This document shows positions 7,453 to 18,311 of a stretch of DNA of 64,000 bases, piece by piece; positions within the stretch are counted from its first letter, which is position 1, and each line of letters begins with the position of its first letter. Source of the stretch: Magnetovibrio sp. (GTDB taxonomy: Bacteria; Pseudomonadota; Alphaproteobacteria; Rhodospirillales; Casp-alpha2); the NCBI GenBank assembly GCA_002722175.1, contig PBKU01000050.1:1-64000 (forward strand), written 5' to 3'. Made by a program: the position numbers and the translations under genes. Under the pieces are notes generated by a model. The model made no database searches. It had not been told where the DNA came from and worked only from the letters and a program-made list of their open reading frames with translations.

Positions 7453-9243
7453 ATGTTAAATGCCTATGAAATTGTAGATCACAAGTATGACATTGTTGTT
7501 GTTGGTGCCGGTGGCGGTGGTTTGCGGGCAACTCTAGGCATGGCTGCTGCTGGCTTGAAAACAGCATGCATTTCTAAGGTTTTCCCTACGCGAAGCCATA
7601 CAGTTGCTGCTCAAGGTGGTATAGGGGCGGCGCTCGGTAATATGGCTGAAGACCATTGGGAATGGCATATGTATGATACAGTTAAAGGAGCTGATTGGCT
7701 AGGTGACCAAGATGCTATTGAGTACATGTGTCGCGAAGCAGTTCCTTCCGTAGTCGAGCTAGAGCACTTTGGCGTGCCTTTTTCGCGGACCGATGAAGGG
7801 AAAATATATCAACGTCCTTTTGGGGGGCACATGCGGAACTATGGTGAAGCTCCAGTGCAGCGCGCCTGTGCAGCTGCAGATCGGACCGGACATGCCATTT
7901 TACACACCTTGTATCAGCAGTGTTTAAAAAATGAAGCTGAATTTTATATCGAATATTTCGTGCTAGATTTAATTATGGGCGTAGATGGGACGTGCGAAGG
8001 GGTCATAACCTGGAATCTTGAAGATGGATCCATCCATGTCTTCCGCGGGCATCAAGTTGTATTAGCCACCGGGGGATATGGGCGATCTTATTTTTCTGCT
8101 ACGTCGGCGCACACCTGCACGGGCGATGGCAATGGCATGGTTGCCCGTGTTGGAATACCACTTCAGGATCATGAGTTTGTTCAATTTCACCCTACGGGTA
8201 TTTATGGGTCTGGCTGTTTAATTACGGAAGGAGCCCGTGGCGAGGGCGGTTATTTAACTAATTGTGAGGGTGAACGATTCATGGAACGCTATGCTCCGAC
8301 AGCAAAAGATCTTGCTAGCCGTGACGTGGTAAGTCGAGCGATGACAATTGAGATCAGGGAAGGTCGTGGATATGGCGCGGATGCTGACCATATTCAACTC
8401 CATCTAGAGCACCTTGGCGAAGAAATACTTCGTCAGAGACTTCCAGGGATTACCGAAACAGCTCGTATTTTTGCGGGTGTAGATGCATCAAAAGAACCAT
8501 GCCCTGTAATTCCGACAGTTCACTATAATATGGGTGGCATTCCAACAAATCATATGGCAGAGGTGTTGCGTCCAACGAGTGACAATCCGGACGCAATTGT
8601 TCCGGGACTAATGGCTATTGGTGAATGTGCCTGTGCTTCTGTTCACGGCGCAAACCGTTTAGGTACAAACTCATTATTAGATATAGTAGTCTTTGGTCGA
8701 GCGGCTGCAATCCGTGCTCGTGAGTTAATTGAGCCTGGTACACCACTGAGACCTTTTCGCAAGGGTTGTGCAGATGAATCGCTTTCGCGGTTTGATAGGC
8801 TTCGGTTCGCTGGTGGCGCAATTTCAACCGCTAGATTGCGCGAACGCATGCAGCGTACTATGCAGGCTAATGCGGCAGTTTTCCGAACCAGCGAAGTTTT
8901 AAAAGAGGGTTGTAAGTTGATTGAGGAGGTCTGGAGCGGCCTTTCGGACATCAATCTTTCCGATCGATCAATGATCTGGAATTCGGATTTGGTTGAAGCC
9001 CTCGAATTAGAAAATTTGATGCTGTGCTCGAAGGCAACCATGTATTCTGCCGAGGGTCGACGTGAAAGCCGTGGTGCGCATGCTCATGAAGACTTTCCAG
9101 ATAGGGACGATAAGGCATGGATGAAGCATTCGTTGGTTTGGTTTGACGAAAAAGGTGACGTGACCCTAGATTATCGGCCAGTACATGCTTGGACTTTGAC
9201 TGACGAGGTTGAATACATTAAGCCACAGGAGCGAGTTTATTAA
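7453..9243 (+). CDS. sdhA: Succinate dehydrogenase flavoprotein subunit
   Basis: Oxidises succinate to fumarate in the TCA cycle, passing electrons through covalently bound FAD to SdhB. 596 residues, normal length. The FAD-binding [12 protein letters not shown] motif is at residues about 16-27; the FAD-linking histidine is in [33 protein letters not shown] and the active-site Arg region SRDVVSRAM follow; the C-terminal HTHEDFP-type motif appears as [11 protein letters not shown]. Position in sdhCDAB is the standard one. Confidence 0.98.
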   Translation: MLNAYEIVDHKYDIVVVGAGGGGLRATLGMAAAGLKTACISKVFPTRSHTVAAQGGIGAALGNMAEDHWEWHMYDTVKGADWLGDQDAIEYMCREAVPSVVELEHFGVPFSRTDEGKIYQRPFGGHMRNYGEAPVQRACAAADRTGHAILHTLYQQCLKNEAEFYIEYFVLDLIMGVDGTCEGVITWNLEDGSIHVFRGHQVVLATGGYGRSYFSATSAHTCTGDGNGMVARVGIPLQDHEFVQFHPTGIYGSGCLITEGARGEGGYLTNCEGERFMERYAPTAKDLASRDVVSRAMTIEIREGRGYGADADHIQLHLEHLGEEILRQRLPGITETARIFAGVDASKEPCPVIPTVHYNMGGIPTNHMAEVLRPTSDNPDAIVPGLMAIGECACASVHGANRLGTNSLLDIVVFGRAAAIRARELIEPGTPLRPFRKGCADESLSRFDRLRFAGGAISTARLRERMQRTMQANAAVFRTSEVLKEGCKLIEEVWSGLSDINLSDRSMIWNSDLVEALELENLMLCSKATMYSAEGRRESRGAHAHEDFPDRDDKAWMKHSLVWFDEKGDVTLDYRPVHAWTLTDEVEYIKPQERVY

Positions 9244-9260
9244 GAAAAGGAGGAACTCGA

Positions 9261-10037
9261 TTGGTTGAATTTGCATTGCCGAAGAATTCTCGTGTCGTTC
9301 CAGGAAAGACCTTTGGAGCATCGAGGGATGCCACAGAAGTCCGTAAATTCAAGATTTACCGTTATAATCCTGATACTGGCAGCAACCCCTCTCTCGATAC
9401 GTTTGAAGTAGACATTGGCTCTTGTGGGCCAATGGTATTGGATGCCATGATCAAGATCAAAAACGAGGTGGACCCGACATTGACGTTTCGTCGTTCTTGT
9501 CGAGAAGGTGTTTGTGGTTCTTGTGCATTAAATATTGATGGAACGAACACCTTGGCTTGTACCAAGCCAATTTCCGACATAAAGGGGGATGTTAAGATAT
9601 ATCCACTTCCCCATATGTCTATCATAAAAGATCTGGTTTGTGATTTAAATCAGGCATACGCCCAATATCAGAATATTAGACCGTTTCTTTGGACTGAAAC
9701 CCCGGCACCTAATCGTGAACGGTTGCAAAGTCGCGAAGACAGGGAACGGTTAGATGGGCTTTGGGAGTGTATTTTGTGTTTCTGCTGTCAAACCAGTTGC
9801 CCTAGTTACTGGTGGAATGGTGACCGTTATATGGGGCCAGCGGTCTTGCTGCAAGCATATAGATGGATAGCTGATTCTCGCGACGAACATACCTGGTTTC
9901 GACTAGATAGGCTTGACGATTCCTTTCGCTTGTTTCGGTGTCACACAATTATGAATTGCACTAACACATGTCCGAAGGGCTTAAATCCTGGAAAGGCCAT
10001 AGCTGAAATAAAGAAGTCTCTCGTTAAACGGCTTTGA
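9261..10037 (+). CDS. sdhB: Succinate dehydrogenase iron-sulfur subunit
   Basis: Carries the three Fe-S clusters of complex II. The [2Fe-2S] ligands are in [15 protein letters not shown]; the [4Fe-4S] and [3Fe-4S] ligands are in [16 protein letters not shown] and [14 protein letters not shown]. 258 residues. The start is an unusual TTG, but AAAGGAGG lies 6 nt before it and no ATG or GTG lies near enough to replace it. It follows sdhA by 17 nt and ends the operon. Confidence 0.97.
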   Translation: MVEFALPKNSRVVPGKTFGASRDATEVRKFKIYRYNPDTGSNPSLDTFEVDIGSCGPMVLDAMIKIKNEVDPTLTFRRSCREGVCGSCALNIDGTNTLACTKPISDIKGDVKIYPLPHMSIIKDLVCDLNQAYAQYQNIRPFLWTETPAPNRERLQSREDRERLDGLWECILCFCCQTSCPSYWWNGDRYMGPAVLLQAYRWIADSRDEHTWFRLDRLDDSFRLFRCHTIMNCTNTCPKGLNPGKAIAEIKKSLVKRL

Positions 10038-10097
10038 GATCGTTGTGGAAAGTTGACGTAGATGCCTGAACAATTACGCAGGTATGAGGCGTCTTCT

Positions 10098-10304
10098 TTA
10101 CCTTAACCTTATATTGCCATCTATTTCCGTCGTTAAATCTAACGACTTTATTTCCAAGGTTATTTTAGCAGCAACGCTTTCTGTTCCTTGTAGCTTTCCA
10201 GCTGAAAAAGCATTACGAATTGAATTTTCAATCTCCCGCTGTGAGGTTACTCCAACATTCTTTAAAAATTTACGTACTTGAATATTAAAGACTTCTTCAT
10301 CCAT
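10098..10304 (-). CDS. DUF6494 family protein
   Basis: A 68-residue protein with the pattern of DUF6494: MDEEVFNIQVRKFLKNVG, then TSQREIENSIRNA and a C-terminal EIDGNIRL. The family is small, conserved in Alphaproteobacteria and has no established function; no membrane segment or signal peptide is visible. A GGAGCG ribosome-binding site lies before the ATG. It lies convergent to sdhB, 60 nt beyond its stop, and is followed on its strand by nothing before sdhB. Family identification is from memory of the sequence pattern. Confidence 0.8.
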   Translation of the reverse strand: MDEEVFNIQVRKFLKNVGVTSQREIENSIRNAFSAGKLQGTESVAAKITLEIKSLDLTTEIDGNIRLR

Positions 10305-10358
10305 AAGAACGCTCCTACATTCACTTGAATTTATTAGTTATGAGCTTTACCTTGGAGA

Positions 10359-12113
10359 TTAACTTAATTTTCGGCACCAGAAAAGATACATAGTTGCAAA
10401 TGCTTCAGGATGCCTTTCTTCAAAAGCGGTCCAGTTTTCTAAGGATTTTCGATTGTTATTTCCTTCTTCCCTATCAAAGGTGTGCGCTACTACTGGCGAG
10501 GTCTCAAACCCGACAAACTCTAAATTACCTTTTGCGATAAAGTCAGCGATACTTTCCAAAGTTACAGGGTTTTCGCTTATATGTGACAATAGGTCCCTGG
10601 CGTTACTTAAAGTAAAAAAATCTGGGGAATTGAATAGTGTATTTTTGTATGATGCTTCTGCTGATGAAACCAATGCGTAACGAGCTTGCCTGAATTCGGT
10701 AAGACTCCCACCAGCGGTTTTAGGTAGCAGAGCTATCTTCGTTTCATTAAATCTTTTTCTTGCACGCTTGCTATAAAGGCCAATTCGCATATATCCACCG
10801 TCTTGCAGCCTATCTAATAATTTTTTCCAGCCAACAAAAGGTTTTTCAAGATGATGTAAAACGCCTACGCATTCTAAAAAATCGAATTGCTTGCTAAGTG
10901 AATCAAGTCCTAAAATATCACCTGTAGCGAATTCTATTTTTCTGAATCCAAAAAAAGCCGCCATGCGAGCTGCATATGCAAGGCTATTACAACTAAGGTC
11001 AATCGCCAGTATATCTGACTTTTCCCCATAACCTGCAGCGGCTTCAACTAATTGTTGACCAGTACCACAGCCTGCTATTAACACGCTAAAGCTTTGATCC
11101 ATAAATGACAAATTTTTGCCAGGCATAAGATATTGCAGAGTACTTCGCCTCAGATTAGCTATTAAATTTACGCTGCTCCAGCGCGGGTACGGGGTTTCTT
11201 CGTAAAAGGCCTTTACACTTATTGAAGTTTTGTTGTCAGCTCTATTGAGTATTTTGAATGTTTTAGCGAGCTCAAGCTCTACTTTGTTTTCAGCAATAAT
11301 TTTTCTAATTAATTGGGCAAGTGGTTTAGGAAAAAGTTTTTTAATTTTCTCATCTGGGACAATTAGAGAATTTATTGGATGGTAAAGGGCGAGTATGCAG
11401 AAAACCCAGGGATCATGAATATTTGGGCGTAACTTTCGGAGCATTTTTTCTTCTTCTTTGCTAACGCCATAAATGTATTCGTTTAGCTTGCATTGTGTAA
11501 TGAATGAAAAGATGAAATCTTGGAGCGGGTTTTTCTTTAATAGATGTTTCGGAGGGGTCAACAAAAGAGCTCGTCGCACCTTTAGGAGGAGATTTTCGAA
11601 TTCAAAATCACAAATTGGTTCTGCTTTAAGACAGTTCAGGAACAACTTATTTCCAAGTGCAGCTTTCCCGCTAGCAGATAAAATCCACTGGGCGGCTGAC
11701 TCCCAATCTTCTTTACGACCAAGTTGAAACGCCCGTGAAGTTGGAAGATTGTTTTTCATGTAATTAGCTGAAAGATTTATAATAGGGTGACGGTCAATAT
11801 CCTTGCGGTTTATCGCTGAAAGCAAACCTCTAGGGTGAAGGTCCATTATGTTCGGGTTGGCTCCGCCTGCCAGCCAAATCGACAAAAGTGAAGCATCGTT
11901 TGAGCCAGGGTCAAAAGCTAATGTAAAAGTTAACCGGGCTGCAGCTTGGTCTATAAGGCCGCCCCTCTTTAACGCTTTTGCAAGGTTAGCGTGGAGAGCG
12001 GGTTGGCGTGGGGACTCGTTTATGGCCTCCTGAAATAACTGTATAGCTAGTGGAATATTCCCACCTTGAAGTGCCTCAATCCCTCTTGCGTTTTTAGAGT
12101 TAGCGAATTTCAT
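10359..12113 (-). CDS. TPR-repeat and class I SAM-methyltransferase protein
   Basis: A 584-residue protein with TPR-like helices at the N-terminus (residues about 1-70: alternating A/L-rich helices with NLAKALKRGG) and a SAM-dependent methyltransferase domain in the second half. The motif YEETPYPRW (about 304-312) is a recurring lead-in to this kind of methyltransferase; SAM motif I is VLIAGCGTGQQ (about 344-354), followed by the acidic IDLSCNSL and the VGVLHHLEKP loop. The substrate is unknown. It is a single gene, transcribed leftward; DUF6494 lies 54 nt downstream. Confidence 0.8.
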   Translation of the reverse strand: MKFANSKNARGIEALQGGNIPLAIQLFQEAINESPRQPALHANLAKALKRGGLIDQAAARLTFTLAFDPGSNDASLLSIWLAGGANPNIMDLHPRGLLSAINRKDIDRHPIINLSANYMKNNLPTSRAFQLGRKEDWESAAQWILSASGKAALGNKLFLNCLKAEPICDFEFENLLLKVRRALLLTPPKHLLKKNPLQDFIFSFITQCKLNEYIYGVSKEEEKMLRKLRPNIHDPWVFCILALYHPINSLIVPDEKIKKLFPKPLAQLIRKIIAENKVELELAKTFKILNRADNKTSISVKAFYEETPYPRWSSVNLIANLRRSTLQYLMPGKNLSFMDQSFSVLIAGCGTGQQLVEAAAGYGEKSDILAIDLSCNSLAYAARMAAFFGFRKIEFATGDILGLDSLSKQFDFLECVGVLHHLEKPFVGWKKLLDRLQDGGYMRIGLYSKRARKRFNETKIALLPKTAGGSLTEFRQARYALVSSAEASYKNTLFNSPDFFTLSNARDLLSHISENPVTLESIADFIAKGNLEFVGFETSPVVAHTFDREEGNNNRKSLENWTAFEERHPEAFATMYLFWCRKLS

Positions 12114-12328
12114 GAAATTTGTTTTCCGGCAGAAGAACGGGTATATCTATTGTGGGAAGCATGTTGACTGAAAAATGTAATGTAGGGCTGTTACTACTAG
12201 TTGGAAAAGAAATATTTAATACGATCCATAATATAATCTAATGATATTGTTCAGCAAACTTTACGCGTCACCCCGTTGATTGTAGGCCAGAAATTATTTT
12301 ACTGTAAAATTGCTTTTGATACCAAATC

Positions 12329-13660
12329 ATGAATTTTTTTCACCTTCTAAACGCTAAACAAGAAACCGGGAGCCTTCTGCGGGTTGGTTTGATTGGTCTA
12401 GGTAAGTTTGGGGCCATGTTTTTATCACAAGTGCGAATCACGCCGGGCATCCACTTGCTAGGGGTTGCAGATTTAGATTTGGCAAAAGCAAAAAAAGCAT
12501 TTCAGGAAACTGGGTGGTCTAGAGATGCATATCATCAGGGGAGCGCAAAGAAAGCCCTGGAGCGTGGCACTACATGGCTAACAGAGGACGCGGGCGAACT
12601 CATTTCTGCTGATGGATTGGAAGTGGTAATTGAAGCGACCGGGGACCCGATAGCAGGAGCAAGGCACGCACACTCATGCATTGGTTATGGGCGCCATGTA
12701 ATCATGGCTAATGTCGAGGCAGATGTGCTTGCAGGACTCTTTTTGGCAAAATATGCAGGTTCAGCAGGAGTTGTATATAGTCTTGCATATGGCGACCAAC
12801 CCGCAATTATCTGTGAACAGGTTGATTGGGCGCGTGCTTCAGGGCTTGAGGTTGTCGCTGCTGGGAAAGGTACATTGTACATGCCTGAATACAAGAGCTC
12901 GACGCCAGAAACTGTTTGGGAATATTATGGCATCACTAGATTGAGGGCAGAAGAAAGCGGAATGAATGCGAAAATGTTCAATTCATTTCTTGATGGGACT
13001 AAATCCTCTATTGAGATGGCAGCGGTGTGCAATGCAACGGGCCTAACCGCGCCCGAATCTGGTCTTTCATTCCCTCCAGTAAGTCTTAATCATTTGGCGC
13101 ATTACTTAATACCAGAAAGAGCTGGGGGCCTAATTCCCAAAGAGGGTATGGTGGAAGTTATTTCTGCAAGGAATCGCGATGGAACCGATGTTCCGAACGA
13201 TTTGCGTTGGGGAACATTTGTCACTTTCAAGGCGCCAAATGAATATGTTGCGCGTTGTTTTTCGGATTATGGCTTGATAGTTGATAGCAGTGGAGAATAC
13301 TCAGCTATCTGGCGTCCACACCATTTAATCGGTTTGGAATTGGGAATTAGCATAGCAAACGTAGGGTTATTAAATCTACCGACGGGTCAACCCATCGTTT
13401 GGAATGCAGATGTGATTTCTGTTGCAAAACGCGACTTAATGGCAGGCGAAAGTTTAGATGGTGAAGGAGGTTATACGGTTTTGGGCCGCCTTGTGCCAAA
13501 AACAATATCTTTGTTGAAAAAGGCATTGCCAATTGGTCTTGCTCGGGACGTTAAATTGAAAACGGACATTAAAACTGGTCAGATTATTACATTTAAAGAT
13601 ATTACGTCGTGTAAAGAAGCCGATATTTTGCAATTTCGGGAGGAAATGGAAACTTTTTAA
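12329..13660 (+). CDS. NAD(P)-dependent oxidoreductase with SAF-like C-terminus (DRL / homoserine-dehydrogenase-like)
   Basis: 443 residues. The N-terminus has a Rossmann motif GLIGLGKFGAMFLSQ and a catalytic-type EATGDP segment; the C-terminal third (about 340-440, with VISVAKRDLMAGESLDG and KTGQIITFKDI) looks like a SAF domain. This architecture is that of the Brucella DRL family, which carries out the DXR step of the MEP isoprenoid pathway (DXP to MEP), and of related proteins of unknown substrate. I cannot tell which from sequence alone. It is a stand-alone gene between a methyltransferase and zapE. Confidence 0.7.
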   Translation: MNFFHLLNAKQETGSLLRVGLIGLGKFGAMFLSQVRITPGIHLLGVADLDLAKAKKAFQETGWSRDAYHQGSAKKALERGTTWLTEDAGELISADGLEVVIEATGDPIAGARHAHSCIGYGRHVIMANVEADVLAGLFLAKYAGSAGVVYSLAYGDQPAIICEQVDWARASGLEVVAAGKGTLYMPEYKSSTPETVWEYYGITRLRAEESGMNAKMFNSFLDGTKSSIEMAAVCNATGLTAPESGLSFPPVSLNHLAHYLIPERAGGLIPKEGMVEVISARNRDGTDVPNDLRWGTFVTFKAPNEYVARCFSDYGLIVDSSGEYSAIWRPHHLIGLELGISIANVGLLNLPTGQPIVWNADVISVAKRDLMAGESLDGEGGYTVLGRLVPKTISLLKKALPIGLARDVKLKTDIKTGQIITFKDITSCKEADILQFREEMETF

Positions 13661-13770
13661 CTGTGAACAACATTTAAGTAGCAGTAAAAACTGTGGAATC
13701 CGCTGGCAGCTATTTTGATAAGAAAAGGTCAACACGTCGTCTAATTTTTGTGGAGTTCGTCTTGTCTATT

Positions 13771-14901
13771 ATGGATCCGTTAACTGCATATCAAAGCTTG
13801 ATAAATGCGGGGGAAATTAAGAAAGACCCTTCTCAAGGGATAGCAGTTCAAAAACTCCAGGAGCTTTTTGTGAAACTCCATGAATACGAAAGATATGTGG
13901 GTCGAACAGGCTGGTTTGCTCGTTTGAACTTTAGTGGAAACAAAATAAAGGTTCCCAAAGGGCTATATCTTTGGGGAGGTGTAGGCAGGGGCAAATCTAT
14001 GTTGATGGATTTGTTTTATGAACATTCTGCAGTTAGTGAGCGTGAAAAAAAACATGTCCATTTTCATGCGTTTATGTTAGAGGTTCACAGTCGCGTTCAC
14101 TCCTTTCGTGCGGCACAAAAAGCCGGAAAAGTTTCTCTAAATCGCGACCCTTTATTAGCATTATCGAAAATTATTATCGATCAAGCATGGTTGCTATGCT
14201 TTGATGAATTTCATGTCACAGATATAGCTGATGCAATGGTTTTAGGCCGCCTTTTTGAAGCATTATTTGACCAAGGGGTTGTCATTGTGGCAACGTCAAA
14301 TCGCCATCCAAAGGATTTATATAAGGACGGCCTGCAACGAGAACGTTTTTTACCGTTTATCGATTCGATTCTTCAGTACATGGATATTATCGAACTGGAT
14401 GCGCCCAAGGATTACAGATTAGATCGCCTGAGAAATATGGACGTTTATATTACTCCTTCAGGCCCAGAATCACTGGTGCGGCTAGAGGCAGATTTTGAAC
14501 GGCTCACTCTGGGCGTTAAGCCTGCTGAAGCCTCGCTAAACGTAAATGGGCGAAAATTACATATACCATTGGTTGCAAAAGGAGTAGCCTTTTCTCATTT
14601 TGATGACCTATGTGGAAAATCACTTGGTCCAGCGGATTATATGGAGATTGCCAGAGCATTTCATACTCTGGTACTTGCAGATATTCCAAAAATGAGCCCT
14701 CAGTTGCGAGACAAAGCGAAACGCTTTGTATCACTGATCGATGTTTTATACGAGGCTAATGTCAACCTTATTTGTTCGGCCGAAGCCTTGCCAATGGATC
14801 TTTATGTTGATGGTGATGGAGCCTTTGAGTTTGAGCGAACAGTATCACGCTTGATGGAAATGCAATCAGAGGAGTATTTAGCCCGATATAAGGAAGCTTG
14901 A
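13771..14901 (+). CDS. zapE: Cell division protein ZapE (AFG1-like ATPase)
   Basis: AFG1/ZapE P-loop ATPase. Walker A is GGVGRGKSMLMD and Walker B is LLCFDEFHV, followed by the sensor-like VATSNRHPKDLYKDGLQR. From the ATG at 13771 it is 376 residues, the size of E. coli ZapE (375); a GTG 78 nt upstream would add an unconserved leader. In E. coli it acts on FtsZ rings under stress; the mitochondrial relative helps degrade respiratory proteins. The neighbourhood zapE-mdh-sucCD is standard in Alphaproteobacteria. Confidence 0.92.
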   Translation: MDPLTAYQSLINAGEIKKDPSQGIAVQKLQELFVKLHEYERYVGRTGWFARLNFSGNKIKVPKGLYLWGGVGRGKSMLMDLFYEHSAVSEREKKHVHFHAFMLEVHSRVHSFRAAQKAGKVSLNRDPLLALSKIIIDQAWLLCFDEFHVTDIADAMVLGRLFEALFDQGVVIVATSNRHPKDLYKDGLQRERFLPFIDSILQYMDIIELDAPKDYRLDRLRNMDVYITPSGPESLVRLEADFERLTLGVKPAEASLNVNGRKLHIPLVAKGVAFSHFDDLCGKSLGPADYMEIARAFHTLVLADIPKMSPQLRDKAKRFVSLIDVLYEANVNLICSAEALPMDLYVDGDGAFEFERTVSRLMEMQSEEYLARYKEA

Positions 14902-15015
14902 AGTTAATGGATATCAATCTTACATGTTTCAAAAAAATAAATCGGCTACAGTGCTTGCTCCTTAAGCTGAATCACGCTACGAATTTATCTTTATTTCAAT
15001 AATTTTCTCGGGTGA

Positions 15016-16019
<1,004 letters not shown>

Positions 16020-16188
16020 ATAAGGGAAAGCGCGAACAAAAAGCACCTATGACCAGTCTCGATGAACCTAAATGATGGGTAGTAAGAAAAAAGGGGCTTC
16101 TAGACAAATAGGCTTGAAAAAGTTGGGCAATGTAAATACTAGACATAAAATGGCTATTATCAACTGCCTATGGTAGTAAGGAGCAATC

Positions 16189-17382
16189 GTGAATATACAC
16201 GAGCATCAAGCTAAAGAGCTGTTCGCTGAACACGATATTGCCGTTCCAAATGGTTTTGTTGTCTATTCAGCTGAAGAGGCTATCAAAGCAGCTCAACAGC
16301 TTTCTGCTAAACTTTTAATTGTAAAGTCGCAAATTCACGCCGGTGGTCGTGGAGCTGGGTATTTTAAAGGCAATCCTGACGGGGAGGGCGGTATCCGTGT
16401 GGCCGAAACTATTGACCAGGTAGCAAGCACTGCTTCCGAAATGCTAGGTGGCACTCTAGTTACAAAGCAAACTGGTGAAACTGGAAAAGAGGTAAAGCGA
16501 CTTTATATTGAAGAAGGCTGCAATATAGCCCGTGAGCTTTACCTGAGTTTATTAGTCGACCGGGATATGGCTCTTGTTACTTTGATGGCGTCTACAGAGG
16601 GGGGCATGGACATTGAAGAAGTCGCTCGAAAATTTCCTCAGAAGATACAAAAAATTGGAATTGATCCGCTCATTGGAATACGTGACTTTCATGCGCGAAG
16701 ATTAGCATACGGCTTGGGACTTAAGGGGTCTGAGGTAAAGTTAGCTGTTAAGTTTGTGAAAAACCTGTTTGATTTGTTCTGCAAATTAGACTGTTCGTTG
16801 ATTGAAATTAATCCGTTGGTTGTCACTCAAAGTAGCGACCTTTTAGCCCTGGACGCTAAAGTCAACTTTGATGATAACGCTCTATTTCGGCATCCTGAAC
16901 TTATCAATCTAAAAGACGCAAATGAGGAGGATCCAGCAGAGTTAGAAGCCGCCGAACATGACCTTAATTATATAAAACTCCACGGGAACATCGGTTGCAT
17001 GGTGAATGGTGCGGGCCTTGCGATGGCAACAATGGATATTTGCAAGCTTTATGGAGGTGAACCAGCAAATTTTTTGGACGTAGGGGGAGGAGCAACTAAA
17101 GAGAAGGTTTCTAAGGCGTTTCGCATTATACTTTCTGATCCAAATGTCGAAGGTATATTAGTAAACATTTTTGGTGGAATTATGCGTTGTGATACTGTTG
17201 CCGAAGGAGTTGTTGAGGCGGCAAAGGAGATTTCTCTTAATGTTCCTCTTGTCGTGCGGCTAGAGGGTACAAACGTTGAAAAGGGGAACCAGATTTTAGC
17301 TGCTTCTGGCTTGCCAATTAACTCTGCCAAAAATCTTGATGATGCTGCAAAAAAAATTGTACAGGCCGTAAAAAAGGACTAG
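16189..17382 (+). CDS. sucC: Succinate-CoA ligase (ADP-forming) subunit beta
   Basis: Beta subunit of succinyl-CoA synthetase, holding the ATP-grasp domain. 397 residues. The start is GTG with AAGGAG 6 nt before it; the protein opens [11 protein letters not shown] as usual. [12 protein letters not shown] is the nucleotide loop, EINPLVV and [10 protein letters not shown] are standard. The stop TAG touches the sucD ATG, so translation is coupled. Confidence 0.97.
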   Translation: MNIHEHQAKELFAEHDIAVPNGFVVYSAEEAIKAAQQLSAKLLIVKSQIHAGGRGAGYFKGNPDGEGGIRVAETIDQVASTASEMLGGTLVTKQTGETGKEVKRLYIEEGCNIARELYLSLLVDRDMALVTLMASTEGGMDIEEVARKFPQKIQKIGIDPLIGIRDFHARRLAYGLGLKGSEVKLAVKFVKNLFDLFCKLDCSLIEINPLVVTQSSDLLALDAKVNFDDNALFRHPELINLKDANEEDPAELEAAEHDLNYIKLHGNIGCMVNGAGLAMATMDICKLYGGEPANFLDVGGGATKEKVSKAFRIILSDPNVEGILVNIFGGIMRCDTVAEGVVEAAKEISLNVPLVVRLEGTNVEKGNQILAASGLPINSAKNLDDAAKKIVQAVKKD

Positions 17383-18258
17383 ATGATGGCAGTCTTGGTA
17401 GGTGTAGAGACCAGATTAATTTGCCAGGGATATACTGGCGCACAGGGAACATTTCATTCTCAGCAAGCGATTGATTATGGTACTAATATGGTCGGAGGGG
17501 TGACCCCAGGAAAGGGTGGAACAAGCCACCTAGAACTGCCAGTTTTTGATACAGTCGATGAAGCAATAAGAAAAACAGGTGCCAATACCACAGTAATTTA
17601 TGTCCCTCCTGCATTTGCCGCTGATGCTATTTTAGAGGCGATTGACGCGGAACTTTCATTGGTTGTTTGCATCACGGAGGGCATTCCGGTTCAGGATATG
17701 TTGCCTGTGAAAAGAGCTTTAAAAAACTCAAAGACAAGATTAATTGGCCCTAATTGTCCTGGAGTGATCACCCCAGACGAATGTAAGATTGGTATTATGC
17801 CTGGCCACATCCACAGGAAGGGTGCAATTGGTATTGTTTCGCGTTCAGGGACACTCACGTATGAAGCGGTTGCGCAGACTAGTGCTGTGGGCCTTGGACA
17901 AAGCACTTGCATTGGGATCGGAGGCGATCCAGTAAATGGAACAAACTTTGTTGAGTGTCTGGAACTGTTTCTTGCTGACCGAGAGACGGAGGCCATTGTC
18001 ATGATTGGAGAAATTGGGGGTTCAGCAGAAGAGGATGCTGCCCGATACCTTAAAGAATCTAAGACAAAAAAGCCTGTCGTTGGATTTATTGCAGGTGTAA
18101 CCGCACCACCGGGCCGACGCATGGGGCACGCTGGCGCTATAATTTCTGGAGGTAGGGGGGGGGCAGAAGATAAAATTGAGGCAATGAAGCTTTCTGGAGT
18201 GCATATTGCGAAAAGTCCGGCTAGTATTGGGCAAACCATTTTGGAAGCGTTGAAGTAG
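17383..18258 (+). CDS. sucD: Succinate-CoA ligase (ADP-forming) subunit alpha
   Basis: Alpha subunit carrying the phosphorylated histidine and the CoA-binding Rossmann domain. 291 residues. CoA site: [34 protein letters not shown]; the active-site His lies in the C-terminal [10 protein letters not shown] loop. An alternative ATG is the very next codon. Translation is coupled to sucC. Confidence 0.97.
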   Translation: MMAVLVGVETRLICQGYTGAQGTFHSQQAIDYGTNMVGGVTPGKGGTSHLELPVFDTVDEAIRKTGANTTVIYVPPAFAADAILEAIDAELSLVVCITEGIPVQDMLPVKRALKNSKTRLIGPNCPGVITPDECKIGIMPGHIHRKGAIGIVSRSGTLTYEAVAQTSAVGLGQSTCIGIGGDPVNGTNFVECLELFLADRETEAIVMIGEIGGSAEEDAARYLKESKTKKPVVGFIAGVTAPPGRRMGHAGAIISGGRGGAEDKIEAMKLSGVHIAKSPASIGQTILEALK

Positions 18259-18311
18259 CGTGTATATAAGTGTTTAGAACAGGAGGCGCGTGAGAAGCGT
18301 AATTTTTGCCA

